From contig CALXQK010000010.1 of NCBI GenBank assembly GCA_944390745.1, positions 104,144 to 168,143 on the forward strand: DNA of 64,000 nt, given 5' to 3'. Made by a program: the position numbers and the translations under genes. Positions 19,082 through 27,519 of the stretch are shown in pieces. Position 1 is the stretch's first letter. Each line of letters opens with the position of its first letter. The notes below the pieces were generated by a model that had not been told where the DNA came from, ran no database searches, and was given only the letters and a program-made list of their open reading frames with translations. The stretch is from an uncultured Duodenibacillus sp. (lineage in GTDB: Bacteria; Pseudomonadota; Gammaproteobacteria; Burkholderiales; Burkholderiaceae_F).

Positions 19082-19261
19082 GAAAACGGCGGCGCGACGC
19101 GGCTGTCCGCGGCGCCGACGACTATCCTAGCAGGCCCCGGAAGGGGCTTTCGCCGCGTCGGCGCCGCGCGGTGCGGGGCCTTTGCCCGGGGTCAAGGGGT
19201 GGGTCTGCCGCAGGGGCCGTCGGGCGAATCTTTCGGAAGAGATTTTGTTTTTTTGTCCGGG

Positions 19262-19289
19262 TTGGCGGAGCGCTTGACTTTGTTACAAT
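19262..19289 (+). promoter_or_regulatory. Possible promoter of the ABC importer operon
   Basis: TTGGCG (19262-19267) and TACAAT (19284-19289) are 16 bases apart, about 85 bases before the ATPase start. An overlapping TTGACT (19274) with TATTTT 18 bases later is an alternative. The rest of the 318-base gap between ridA and the ATPase gene holds only the A12 tract and no gene. Confidence 0.35.
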
Positions 19290-19372
19290 TTGGGGCGTAT
19301 TTTCCCCGATTTCTTTCTGATCTTCGGTTGCCAGGCGCATCCGAAGCGTTTTCTTTTTTGCGATGCGGGTTT

Positions 19373-20893
19373 ATGAGTCCGAGACTAAGGCTTGAGCACA
19401 TCACAAAGGCCTATCCGGGAATAGTGGCCAACGATGACATCTCGCTCGATGTCGCGCCCGGCGAGGTTCTCGCGATTCTTGGAGAAAACGGCGCCGGCAA
19501 GTCCACGCTGATGAAGATCATCTTCGGCTCAGTCAAGCCCGACCGGGGTTCGATCGAGTTTGACGGCCGGCCCGTGGACATCGACAGCCCCTCGGCGGCC
19601 CGGGAGCTCGGCATTGCCATGGTGCACCAGCACTTTGCGCTTTTCGAGACGCTCACGGTGGCGCAGAACGTCCTCCTCGGACTCGCGCAGAGCCTGCCGC
19701 TTGCGCAGGTCTCGCGCCGCATTTCCGAACTTGGCGAGCGCTACGGCATTCCGGTCGATCCCGAGGCCTTCGTCGCCGATCTTGCCATGGGCGAGCGCCA
19801 GCGCGTGGAGATCATCCGCGCGCTCATGACCTCGCCCAAGCTGCTCATTCTCGACGAGCCCACCTCGGTGCTCACGCCGCAGGCGGTCGCGCGGCTTTTT
19901 CAAACGCTCAGAAAGCTCGCCTCCGAGGGCGTCTCCATTGTCTTTATCTCGCACAAGCTCGACGAAATCCGGGCGCTTGCCGACCGCTGCACGGTGCTTC
20001 GCGCCGGACGCGTCGTCCAAACCGTCGTCCCGCGCGAAAAGACCGAGGAGGAGCTCGCGCGGCTGATGATCGGCAGCGAGCCTCCCAAGCTCATGCACCG
20101 CACCGGGAAGCCCGGCGAGCCGGTCCTTGAGCTGCTCGGCGTGGGACTGTCGGGCGGGCGCCACGTCTCGGGCTTGTCCAACATCCGGCTTTCGGTGCAC
20201 GCGGGCGAGATCGTTGGCATTGCGGGCATCAGCGGAAACGGCCAGTCGAGGCTTCTCGGCGTGTGCATGGGCGAGCTTCCGGTCGAGCAGGGCACGGTGA
20301 AGATTTTCGGCGAGCCGGTCAACGACCTCACGCCCGAGGAGCGCCGCGCCAGGGGGCTGCGCTATGTGCCCGAGCAGCGGCTCGGGCACGGATCGGTGCC
20401 TGAGTTTTCACTTCTGACCAATACGCTTCTCACCGCCGACAACCTGCACCGGCGCGGCTTTATTGACCGCGACGGCGCAAGGCGCTTCACCGAGGAGATC
20501 ATCCGCAGCTTTGACGTGAAGACGCCCTCGGTGCAGAAGGCCGCCCAGGCGCTCTCGGGCGGAAATCTTCAAAAGTTCATTGTGGGCCGTGAGATTCTTC
20601 AGCACCCGAAGATTCTCATCGTCGACCAGCCGACCTGGGGCGTGGACGTCGGCGCGGCCACCGTCATTCGCAATGCGCTCGTTGAGCTGCGCTCCCAGGG
20701 GGCGGCCATCGTGGTGGTGAGCGAGGAAATCGACGAGCTCTATGAAATCAGCGACCGCATCGCCGTGATGTACCGCGGCAACATGTCGCCCGCCGTGCCC
20801 GTGGAGTCGCTCTCCATGGAGGAGCTCGGCCGCTGGATGGCCGGTCTCTGGACGGGCAGTCCCTTCAAACATCAGGCGCGGGAGGCCGATTGA
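19373..20893 (+). CDS. BMP-type ABC importer, ATP-binding protein
   Basis: This 506-residue protein contains two tandem ABC domains, as in sugar/nucleoside importers. The first has a normal Walker A (GENGAGKSTL, about residues 37-46) and Walker B (KLLILDEPTSVLTP). The second has the usual degenerate P-loop (GISGNGQSRL), signature LSGGNLQKFIVGREI and DQPTWGVDVG. The open frame extends far upstream but that part is antisense to ridA; the ATG at 19373 gives the expected N-terminus. It is the first gene of a four-gene importer operon. The substrate is probably a nucleoside, by family. Confidence 0.93.
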   Translation: MSPRLRLEHITKAYPGIVANDDISLDVAPGEVLAILGENGAGKSTLMKIIFGSVKPDRGSIEFDGRPVDIDSPSAARELGIAMVHQHFALFETLTVAQNVLLGLAQSLPLAQVSRRISELGERYGIPVDPEAFVADLAMGERQRVEIIRALMTSPKLLILDEPTSVLTPQAVARLFQTLRKLASEGVSIVFISHKLDEIRALADRCTVLRAGRVVQTVVPREKTEEELARLMIGSEPPKLMHRTGKPGEPVLELLGVGLSGGRHVSGLSNIRLSVHAGEIVGIAGISGNGQSRLLGVCMGELPVEQGTVKIFGEPVNDLTPEERRARGLRYVPEQRLGHGSVPEFSLLTNTLLTADNLHRRGFIDRDGARRFTEEIIRSFDVKTPSVQKAAQALSGGNLQKFIVGREILQHPKILIVDQPTWGVDVGAATVIRNALVELRSQGAAIVVVSEEIDELYEISDRIAVMYRGNMSPAVPVESLSMEELGRWMAGLWTGSPFKHQAREAD

Positions 20894-20894
20894 C

Positions 20895-21983
20895 ATGCAG
20901 TTTCCAATTCAGCTCACGCCCCGTCAGGAACCGGGTCTGATGCGCTGGCTCTCGCCGCTGGCGGCGATTGCGCTCACCATCATTTTCGGTGCGATTCTGT
21001 TTGCCTGTCTGGGCAAGAACCCGCTTGAGGGGCTGTACGTCTTTCTTGTCGCGCCGCTTGAGAGCCTGCGCGGCTGGGCGGAGGTGGGCGTCAAGATGAC
21101 GCCGCTTCTGCTGTGCGCCGTGGGGCTCGTGATCTGCTACCGGGCCAACATCTGGAACATCGGCGCCGAGGGTCAGTTTCTGATGGGCGCCATCGCAGGC
21201 GGCTGGGCCGCTCTGCAGTGCCCGCCCGGCATCGGCGGATGGTTCTTTTTCGTGGTGATGCTTGCGGGCATTGCCGGAGGCGCCCTCTGGGCGGCGGTGA
21301 CGGCGCTGCTCAAGGATCGCTTTCACGCCAATGAGATTCTCGTCTCGCTCATGCTTGTCTACGTGGCGCAGTTCTTTCTGGCCTACTGCGTGCAGGGACC
21401 GCTGCAGGATCCCGAGGGACTGGGCTTTCCGCAGTCGCCCATCTTTGTCTCCGACGCGAGCATCCCGAGGCTGCTGCCGGGCACGCGCCTGCATCTTGGC
21501 CTTGCCCTTGCCCTTGCCGCGGCGCTGGTTGTCGAGCTCATGATGTCGCGCATGTTTCTCGGCCTGCAGTTCAAGGTCACCGGCATCGCGCCGCTGGCGG
21601 CCAAGTACGCCGGGTTCCGCCCGCGGCGGCTGCTGTGGATTGCCATGCTCGTGTCCGGGGCGCTTGCCGGTCTTGCGGGCGTGTGCGAGGTCACCGGGCC
21701 CGTGGGGCAGCTCACGCTCAACATCAGCCCGGGCTACGGCTTTGCGGCGATCATCGTGGCCTTTGTGGGAAGGCTGTCGCCTGCGGGCTGTATTCCGGCT
21801 GCCTTCGTGATGGCGCTCTTCTACCTCGGGGGCGAACTCGGGCAAAGCCGTCTGGGGCTGCCCTCGTCGGTGACGGGCGTCTATCAGGGAATGCTTCTGT
21901 TCTTTCTTCTTGTCTGCGACGCGTTCATTTTCTTTAAGCCGGTCTGGGTCGGATTCTCCAGCCGTCGGGAGGCTCTCAAATGA
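20895..21983 (+). CDS. BMP-type ABC importer, permease subunit 1
   Basis: The 362-residue protein has about ten hydrophobic segments and the branched-chain/nucleoside permease signature ICYRANIWNIGAEGQFLMGAI. It matches the YufP-type larger permease of nucleoside ABC importers. The ATG is one base after the ATPase stop and the stop overlaps the start of the second permease, so all three are translationally coupled. Confidence 0.93.
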   Translation: MQFPIQLTPRQEPGLMRWLSPLAAIALTIIFGAILFACLGKNPLEGLYVFLVAPLESLRGWAEVGVKMTPLLLCAVGLVICYRANIWNIGAEGQFLMGAIAGGWAALQCPPGIGGWFFFVVMLAGIAGGALWAAVTALLKDRFHANEILVSLMLVYVAQFFLAYCVQGPLQDPEGLGFPQSPIFVSDASIPRLLPGTRLHLGLALALAAALVVELMMSRMFLGLQFKVTGIAPLAAKYAGFRPRRLLWIAMLVSGALAGLAGVCEVTGPVGQLTLNISPGYGFAAIIVAFVGRLSPAGCIPAAFVMALFYLGGELGQSRLGLPSSVTGVYQGMLLFFLLVCDAFIFFKPVWVGFSSRREALK

Positions 21984-22900
21984 GTGTGACCGCAAGCATC
22001 ATTGCGGCGACGCTAAACGCCGGCACGCCGCTTCTGATTGCCGCCATCGGCATCCTGATTCATGAAAAAAGCGGCGTTCTCAACCTGGGCGTCGAGGGGC
22101 TGATGCTGCTCGGGGCCGTGGCGGGCTTCGGCGCCACCTATGCCACGGGCAGCTTTGCCCTGGGCTTTGCGGCGGGCGCGCTCGGCGGGCTTGCCCTTGC
22201 GGCGCTCTTCGGCTTCTTTACCCTGGGGCTTTACGCCAACCAGTACGCGGCGGGCCTGGCGCTCACGCTCTTTGGAACGGGCTTTTCGGCCTTTGTCGGG
22301 CAGAGCCTGCAGGGCAAGGCGCTTGCCTCGCGCGCGCCCGAGGGCATTCCCCTGCTGCAGGACATTCCCTTTGCGGGACAGGCCTTCTTCTCCTCGCACG
22401 TCTTCGTCTACCTGGCGCTCATCGGGCTTGCCGCAGCCGGCTGGTTCTTGTACCGCAGCCGCTGGGGGCTCATCGTGCGCGCCGTGGGCGAGTCGCCCAA
22501 GTCGGCCTATGCGCTTGGCTACAACGTGCGGCTCATCCGCTTTTGCGCCGTGCTCTTCGGCGGGCTGATGTCGGGGCTCGCCGGCGCCTATCTGTCGCTT
22601 GTCTACACGCCGCTGTGGGCCGAGGGCATGACCGCAGGGCGCGGCTGGATTGCGCTTGCCCTGGTGACGTTTGCCACCTGGCGGCCTCTTCGCGTGGTGC
22701 TCGGGGCCTACCTCTTCGGCGGCGTGACGATGCTGCAGTTCAACATGCAGGCCGTGGGCATTGAAATTCCTTCGCAGATCATGTCGATGACGCCCTACCT
22801 TGCCACGATTCTGGTGCTTGTGATCATCAGCCGCAACCCGAAGTGGATTGCGATGAACGTGCCGGCAAGTCTGGGCAAGACCTTCAACCCGCGCAGCTGA
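21980..22900 (+). CDS. BMP-type ABC importer, permease subunit 2
   Basis: The 306-residue protein is the shorter (YufQ-type) permease. It shows the family motif HEKSGVLNLGVEGLMLLGAV near the N-terminus, multiple membrane segments and the cytoplasmic EAA-like loop AVGESPKSAYALGYNVRLIR that contacts the ATPase. It overlaps the first permease by four bases (ATGA). Confidence 0.93.
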   Translation: MSVTASIIAATLNAGTPLLIAAIGILIHEKSGVLNLGVEGLMLLGAVAGFGATYATGSFALGFAAGALGGLALAALFGFFTLGLYANQYAAGLALTLFGTGFSAFVGQSLQGKALASRAPEGIPLLQDIPFAGQAFFSSHVFVYLALIGLAAAGWFLYRSRWGLIVRAVGESPKSAYALGYNVRLIRFCAVLFGGLMSGLAGAYLSLVYTPLWAEGMTAGRGWIALALVTFATWRPLRVVLGAYLFGGVTMLQFNMQAVGIEIPSQIMSMTPYLATILVLVIISRNPKWIAMNVPASLGKTFNPRS

Positions 22901-22955
22901 CGAGCCCGGTTCAAAGATTTTTTCCCTTTGTTTTACTTTTTCGAGGACGTTCCCC

Positions 22956-24089
22956 ATGATGAAGAAAATGGTTTTCGCGCTTGCCGCGGCAAGCTGCCTC
23001 ACCCTGGCCGGATGCGGCGACGACAGCGGGAAGGCGAACGCCCCCGCGGCCGATCAGAAGAAGACGGCCGACGCGGGCTCTGCTCCGCTCAAGGCCGCCT
23101 GGCTCTATCCGAGCCCGCGCGCGGACGAGGGCTGGAGCAAGCAGCACGACGAGGCGCGTGAAATCGTTCAGAAGAAGTTCGGCGACAAGATCCAGACGCA
23201 GTACGTCGAAAACGTGACGACGGTTGCCGACGCCGAGCGCGTGATCCGCGACCTGGCCAACCAGGGCAACAAGATCATCTTCGCGACGAGCTTTGAGTAC
23301 ATGAACCCGGGCCTGAAGGTTGCGCGCGAATTCCCGGACGTGAAGTTCGAGCACTGCACGGGCTACAAGACGGCCGAGAACTTCAACTACTACAACGCGC
23401 GCTTTTACCAGGCGCGCTATCTCGCCGGCAAGCTTGCCGGCGCGATGACCAAGAACGGCAAGCTCGGCTACGTGGCCGCCGTGCCGATTCCCGAGGTGCT
23501 GCAGGGCATCAACGCCTACACGCTCGGCGCGCAGTCGGTCAACCCCAACATCGAGGTGCGCGTGGTGTGGACCAACACGTGGTATGACCCAGGCAAGGAG
23601 GCCGACGCCACCAAGACGCTCATCGGCCAGAACTGCGACGTGATCTCGCACCACACCAACTCGCAGGCCGTGGCCTCGACCGCCGAGGCCGAGAAGGTCA
23701 AGGTGATCAGCTATCACTCGGCCATGAAGAAGGCCGCTCCCACGCAGCTCATCGGCGCGGTGACGCACCACTGGGACGAGTACTACGCCAAGCGCATCGA
23801 GGACGTGCTCAACAACCGCTGGAAGGTTGAGCCGGTCTGGGGCGGCGCCGAGCGACACATGGTGCGTCTGTCGGCGATCACCGACCAGGCTCCGGCTGAT
23901 GTGGTCAAGGACATCAATGCGGTCTACGCCCGGATGGAGAAGGGCGAGTTCAACGTCTTCACCGGCCCCATCGTCGACAATGAGGGCAAGACCGTTATCG
24001 CCGAAGGCGAGCAGGCCGACGATGCGCACCTCACCCGCATGAACTACTTCGTCAAGGGCGTGGTCGGCAAGGTTCCCTCGAGCAACTAG
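22956..24089 (+). CDS. BMP family ABC importer substrate-binding lipoprotein
   Basis: The 377-residue protein starts with a lipoprotein signal peptide ending in the lipobox LAGC (Cys20). The mature part is a periplasmic binding protein of the basic membrane protein/PnrA-like group: conserved AAWLYPSPRADEGWSKQHDEAR, FATSFEYMNP and VGAVTHHWDEYY-type segments are visible. The family binds purine nucleosides or related compounds; a Trp/Asp-rich binding cleft is consistent but does not identify the ligand. It lies 55 bases after the second permease and ends the operon before a strong terminator. Confidence 0.92.
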   Translation: MMKKMVFALAAASCLTLAGCGDDSGKANAPAADQKKTADAGSAPLKAAWLYPSPRADEGWSKQHDEAREIVQKKFGDKIQTQYVENVTTVADAERVIRDLANQGNKIIFATSFEYMNPGLKVAREFPDVKFEHCTGYKTAENFNYYNARFYQARYLAGKLAGAMTKNGKLGYVAAVPIPEVLQGINAYTLGAQSVNPNIEVRVVWTNTWYDPGKEADATKTLIGQNCDVISHHTNSQAVASTAEAEKVKVISYHSAMKKAAPTQLIGAVTHHWDEYYAKRIEDVLNNRWKVEPVWGGAERHMVRLSAITDQAPADVVKDINAVYARMEKGEFNVFTGPIVDNEGKTVIAEGEQADDAHLTRMNYFVKGVVGKVPSSN

Positions 24090-24125
24090 CCCTGGCGAGA
24101 CGGGCCGCGCCCGTCGCAGCGGCAT

Positions 24126-24172
24126 AAAAAGAGCTCCGAACGCCTGCGGGCGCGCGGAGCTCTTTTTCTTTT
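24126..24172. terminator. Bidirectional terminator between the ABC operon and the convergent gene
   Basis: Arms GAGCTCCG (24131-24138) and CGGAGCTC (24155-24162) are flanked by AAAAA on the left and TTTTTCTTTTTT on the right, so the hairpin can end transcripts from both the importer operon and the gene at 24230. Confidence 0.8.
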
Positions 24173-24229
24173 TTGGAACATGCGCCGCCCGCAGGACGCC
24201 GGTGCGTCCCGCGGGGGGAGGCGGGAAGA

Positions 24230-25132
24230 TCAGGCGCCGTCGGCCTTCGGAGCCTTTTCGCCGGCCTTCGGGGCGGCCTTGGCGGCATTTTCCCCGGCGG
24301 CCGCGGGCTTCTTGGCGGACTTGCGGGCCTTCACGGTCTTCCGGGGCTTGGGAGCCTTTGCGGGCTTTTGCGTCTTTGCAGCCTTCTGCGCCTTTTCAGG
24401 TTTGGCAGCCTTGGGCTGCGCCGGCTCGGCGGCATCCCCGGCCTCTGCGGCCTTGGAAGGCTCGGCGCGGCTGGCGCGAAACTCGATGTTGAGTTCAGAA
24501 GCGCGGGCGATGGCGTTGAGCTCGTCAACGCTCCTGGTTGTCGCGTAGCACAGGCTCGAGGCCTCCTCGTCCTGCACAAGCTCAAAGCCGAAGGCCTCCT
24601 GATCGTCCGGAGCAAGGTCCATGAGCAGCGTGACGGCCTGACCCTCGGGGGTGTCCACGGCGGCGTCCCAGACGTGGAAGTTCGGGGTCACCTCATGCAG
24701 CAGGAAGATGCGCAGCTCCTCAACGAGGTCGCCGTAGTCGCCCTCGGCGAGCGTGTGCACCCAGTTGGTGAGCGACTTGGTGGAGATGTCGGTGAGCAGC
24801 ACCGTGACGGCCAGAAGATCCTTGTAGGCATCCTCAAGGTCGGCCTGCTCGGCCGCCGAAGGCGACTGCGCCTGCGGCTCATCGCACAGACGGGTGATCA
24901 ACTCGTCGGTGAGCTTGTTGAAATGATCAAGGTAGGCGTCGCGGATGACGATCACGGCCTCGCGAAGGTCGCTGCTGCGGTGCATGGCCTTCACAAGCTT
25001 GCCCGGATCCTTCTTCCAGCCCTTCTTCAAAAAGGGCTTCAGAGCCTGCTTGAAGGTTCTTCTGTGAAAGTCGAGAACTTCGATTTGACCGGCTTCATTG
25101 ACAAAGAAGCGCGTGATTTGATGTTTTGGCAC
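24230..25132 (-). CDS. Uncharacterised protein with lysine/alanine-rich H1-like C-terminal tail
   Basis: The function of this 300-residue protein is not recognised. The first 215 or so residues are predicted from composition to be mainly helical and acidic to neutral (RFFVNEAGQIEVLDFHRRTF, LTNWVHTLAEGDYGDLVEEL). The last 80 residues are low-complexity Lys/Ala/Pro (KAAKPEKAQKAAKTQKPAKA), like bacterial histone-H1-like DNA-binding tails. The start is a GTG at 25132 with GGGAGGGG upstream; the cytoplasmic location is inferred from the lack of a signal peptide. A second protein with a similar tail is encoded 2.4 kb away on the same strand. A nucleic-acid-binding role is inference from the tail alone. 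Confidence 0.75.
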   Translation of the reverse strand: MPKHQITRFFVNEAGQIEVLDFHRRTFKQALKPFLKKGWKKDPGKLVKAMHRSSDLREAVIVIRDAYLDHFNKLTDELITRLCDEPQAQSPSAAEQADLEDAYKDLLAVTVLLTDISTKSLTNWVHTLAEGDYGDLVEELRIFLLHEVTPNFHVWDAAVDTPEGQAVTLLMDLAPDDQEAFGFELVQDEEASSLCYATTRSVDELNAIARASELNIEFRASRAEPSKAAEAGDAAEPAQPKAAKPEKAQKAAKTQKPAKAPKPRKTVKARKSAKKPAAAGENAAKAAPKAGEKAPKADGA

Positions 25133-25369
25133 GGGAACCCCTCCCAGGGATGATGCTCGTTGTTCTTGAGCGATGGCTTTTCAATCGTATCTTGACACAA
25201 ATACGGAGCCGTGGACGCATTTTGTGCAGAAAAAAGTTTGAAGAATCGGATTTTTGTCGACGCCGCCCGCAAGTTTTGCAGGCGCCGTCATGCGGCGGCA
25301 CCGCTGGTTGGGGTGTTGAGGAACAATCGCACCGGATGAAGTAAAATAGCCATTCTGCATTTTTTGCAC

Positions 25370-25446
<77 letters not shown>

Positions 25447-25471
25447 AAAACTGGCGGCAAGCCCGCCGAAG

Positions 25472-25497
25472 CCCGTGATGAAAATCGCGGGTTTTTC
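25472..25497 (+). terminator. Terminator after tRNA-CAU
   Basis: CCCGTGAT (25472-25479) pairs with ATCGCGGG (25484-25491, one G-U) around a GAAA loop, followed by TTTTTCTTT. It lies 26 bases after the tRNA. Confidence 0.72.
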
Positions 25498-25630
25498 TTT
25501 GCCCGGTCAGGACGCCGGTCGTCCCGGGCCTGATGGCGGCGGCAGGCGTCTCTGCGGGTTTTAAGCCGTTGGACAGGTGCAATTTCGCTAAAATTAATCG
25601 ATTGAATTGTTTTTTCAGACTTTTGATGCG

Positions 25631-27103
25631 ATGAGCGAGCAGCCTTCTTTTTCCAAGTTTCCTCTTTCCTCCGCCATTCAGCAGGCCATCAGCGAGATGG
25701 GCTACGTCACGCCGACGCCCATCCAGGTTCAGGCCATCCCGGTGGTGCTTGCCGGCCAGGACGTGATGGGGGCTGCGCAGACGGGAACAGGGAAAACGGC
25801 CGGCTACGGGCTTCCCGCGATTGAGCGCGTTCTGCGCTACGCCAATACGTCGATGTCGCCCGCCCGCCATCCGGTGCGCGTGCTGATTCTGGCGCCGACG
25901 CGCGAGCTCGCCGATCAGGTCAATCAAAATCTGGTGCGCTACGCCTCGAAGACCCCCCTGCGCGTGGGCGTCGTCTTCGGCGGCGTGGACATCAAGCCGC
26001 AGGTGGAGATGCTGCGCCGCGGGGTGGAGATTCTGACGGCCACCCCCGGCCGTCTGCTTGACCACGTCGAGGGTCGCAGCGTCAATCTCTCCCAGGTGGA
26101 GATTGTCATTCTTGACGAAGCCGACCGCATGCTCGACATGGGCTTTCTGCCGGACATCTCGCGCATCCTCAATCTGCTCCCGAAGAAGCGTCAGAACCTG
26201 ATGTTTTCGGCGACCTTTTCGCCCGAGATCAAGAAGCTCGCAAAGAACTTTCTCAACCACCCGGTGCTCGTGGAGGTGGCTCGCGAAAACGCCACGGCCG
26301 AGACCGTCAAGCAGGTGGTCTATCGCGTGCACGATTCTGACAAGACGGACGTGCTCATCGACATTCTCAAGACCTACGGCCCCGAGGGCACGCCCCTCAA
26401 GCAGGTGCTCGTGTTCGTCAACAGCAAGATCGGCTGCCGGCGCCTGACCAACACGCTCAAGCGCGTGGGAATTGAGGCCGAGGCCATTCACGGCGACCGC
26501 ACGCAGGAGGAGCGGCTTGCGGCGCTGCAGGATTTCAAGACCGGCAAGTGCGAGGTGCTTGTCGCCACCGACGTGGCCGCCCGCGGACTGGACATTGCCG
26601 AACTTCCCGTGGTGATCAACTATGACGTGCCCTTTGGTGCGGAGGACTATGTGCACCGCATCGGCCGAACGGGCCGCGCCGGAGCCAAGGGACTGGCCAT
26701 CATGCTCTCGACCGCGGGAGACACGCGTCTTGTCACGGCCATCGAGGATCTCACCAAGCAGAAGTTTGACATTGAGGAGCTCAAGCCTGTTCCGCGCAGC
26801 CAGCGCCGCCGCAGCAGCGGCGAGCACGCCGAGGACAGGGACCAGGGCGGCCGTAGGCCGCGTCCGAACTGGCGCGACGATGACCACGAGGGCCGCGTGC
26901 GCCCGGACATCCCCGAGGCGAGAAAGGTGGTGTACGACCCGATCTTCGATACGCCCTATGAGCCCGGCGCCGAACCCGCGCCTGCGGCGCCCGTCAAGCC
27001 CCAGGCTGAGACTGATGCGGAGCCCTGGCGCCCGGCTGCGTCCTCGCGCTCCAAAAAGCCCGCCCGCGTAGCGGCGCTGCTCGGCGGCTTGCTGCGCAAG
27101 TAA
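25631..27103 (+). CDS. DEAD-box RNA helicase (RhlE-like)
   Basis: This ATP-dependent RNA helicase probably acts in ribosome assembly or RNA turnover. The 490-residue protein has the Q motif (GYVTPTPIQVQAIP), motif I AQTGTGKT, Ia PTRELA, II LDEADRMLDMGF, III SATF, V ATDVAARGLD and VI HRIGRTGRAG, all in order. The C-terminal 110 residues are Arg/Pro/Ala-rich, a likely RNA-binding extension as in RhlE. An in-frame TTG exists 24 bases upstream; the ATG at 25631 gives the standard short N-terminus. Confidence 0.92.
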   Translation: MSEQPSFSKFPLSSAIQQAISEMGYVTPTPIQVQAIPVVLAGQDVMGAAQTGTGKTAGYGLPAIERVLRYANTSMSPARHPVRVLILAPTRELADQVNQNLVRYASKTPLRVGVVFGGVDIKPQVEMLRRGVEILTATPGRLLDHVEGRSVNLSQVEIVILDEADRMLDMGFLPDISRILNLLPKKRQNLMFSATFSPEIKKLAKNFLNHPVLVEVARENATAETVKQVVYRVHDSDKTDVLIDILKTYGPEGTPLKQVLVFVNSKIGCRRLTNTLKRVGIEAEAIHGDRTQEERLAALQDFKTGKCEVLVATDVAARGLDIAELPVVINYDVPFGAEDYVHRIGRTGRAGAKGLAIMLSTAGDTRLVTAIEDLTKQKFDIEELKPVPRSQRRRSSGEHAEDRDQGGRRPRPNWRDDDHEGRVRPDIPEARKVVYDPIFDTPYEPGAEPAPAAPVKPQAETDAEPWRPAASSRSKKPARVAALLGGLLRK

Positions 27104-27129
27104 TTCCCTCTGGAAAGAGAACTCCAGCT

Positions 27130-27154
27130 CCCGGCTTCGGCCGGGATTTTTTTT
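27130..27154 (+). terminator. Intrinsic terminator after the helicase gene
   Basis: A perfect CCCGGC-TTCG-GCCGGG hairpin is followed by A and eight T, 27 bases after the helicase stop. Confidence 0.88.
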
Positions 27155-27422
27155 CCACGTTTGCTGAGGCTAAGAGATTATATGGGAGTTCTAATGAAGA
27201 GCCCCGCGCTTGATTGCCAATGGCATAAGTCTCTTTTGTGAGCCTTTAACAAAAAGCGAGACAACACGCCCGCGTCTGGCCGTTCATCATGGTGATGTTT
27301 CTGAAACCCTTGATGATATTGATTTAAAGGTCCGCATCACAATCTTTATTGTGCGTCGTGGCAGCGCCAGACGCTGCACGAAAGGAGAGGGGGCGTTTTT
27401 TTCCGAGGCGGGGATGAAGGCG
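27155..27422. other. AT-richer intergenic segment without a recognised gene
   Basis: About 270 bases between two terminators are clearly lower in GC than the surroundings. A frame starting with TTG at 27210 is open for about 118 codons but runs through the downstream terminator and has no ribosome binding site, so I do not call it. A small hairpin (TCGTG-G-CAGCG/CGCTG-CACGA, about 27357-27382) followed at a distance by seven T is present. It could be a gene remnant or a small RNA. Confidence 0.4.
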
Positions 27423-27461
27423 AAAAAAAAGCTTCGCCAGGATGGAAACTCCTGGCGAAGC
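27423..27461 (-). terminator. Terminator of the histone-H1-like gene
   Basis: Twelve-base perfect arms GCTTCGCCAGGA (27431-27442) and TCCTGGCGAAGC (27450-27461) are followed on the minus strand by eight T. It lies 59 bases past the stop of the H1-like gene. Confidence 0.88.
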
Positions 27462-27519
27462 CTGGTGGTGTCCTGTCCCGCCGGGAGAATCCGGCGGGAG
27501 CGCCGTGTCAGTCGACGGC

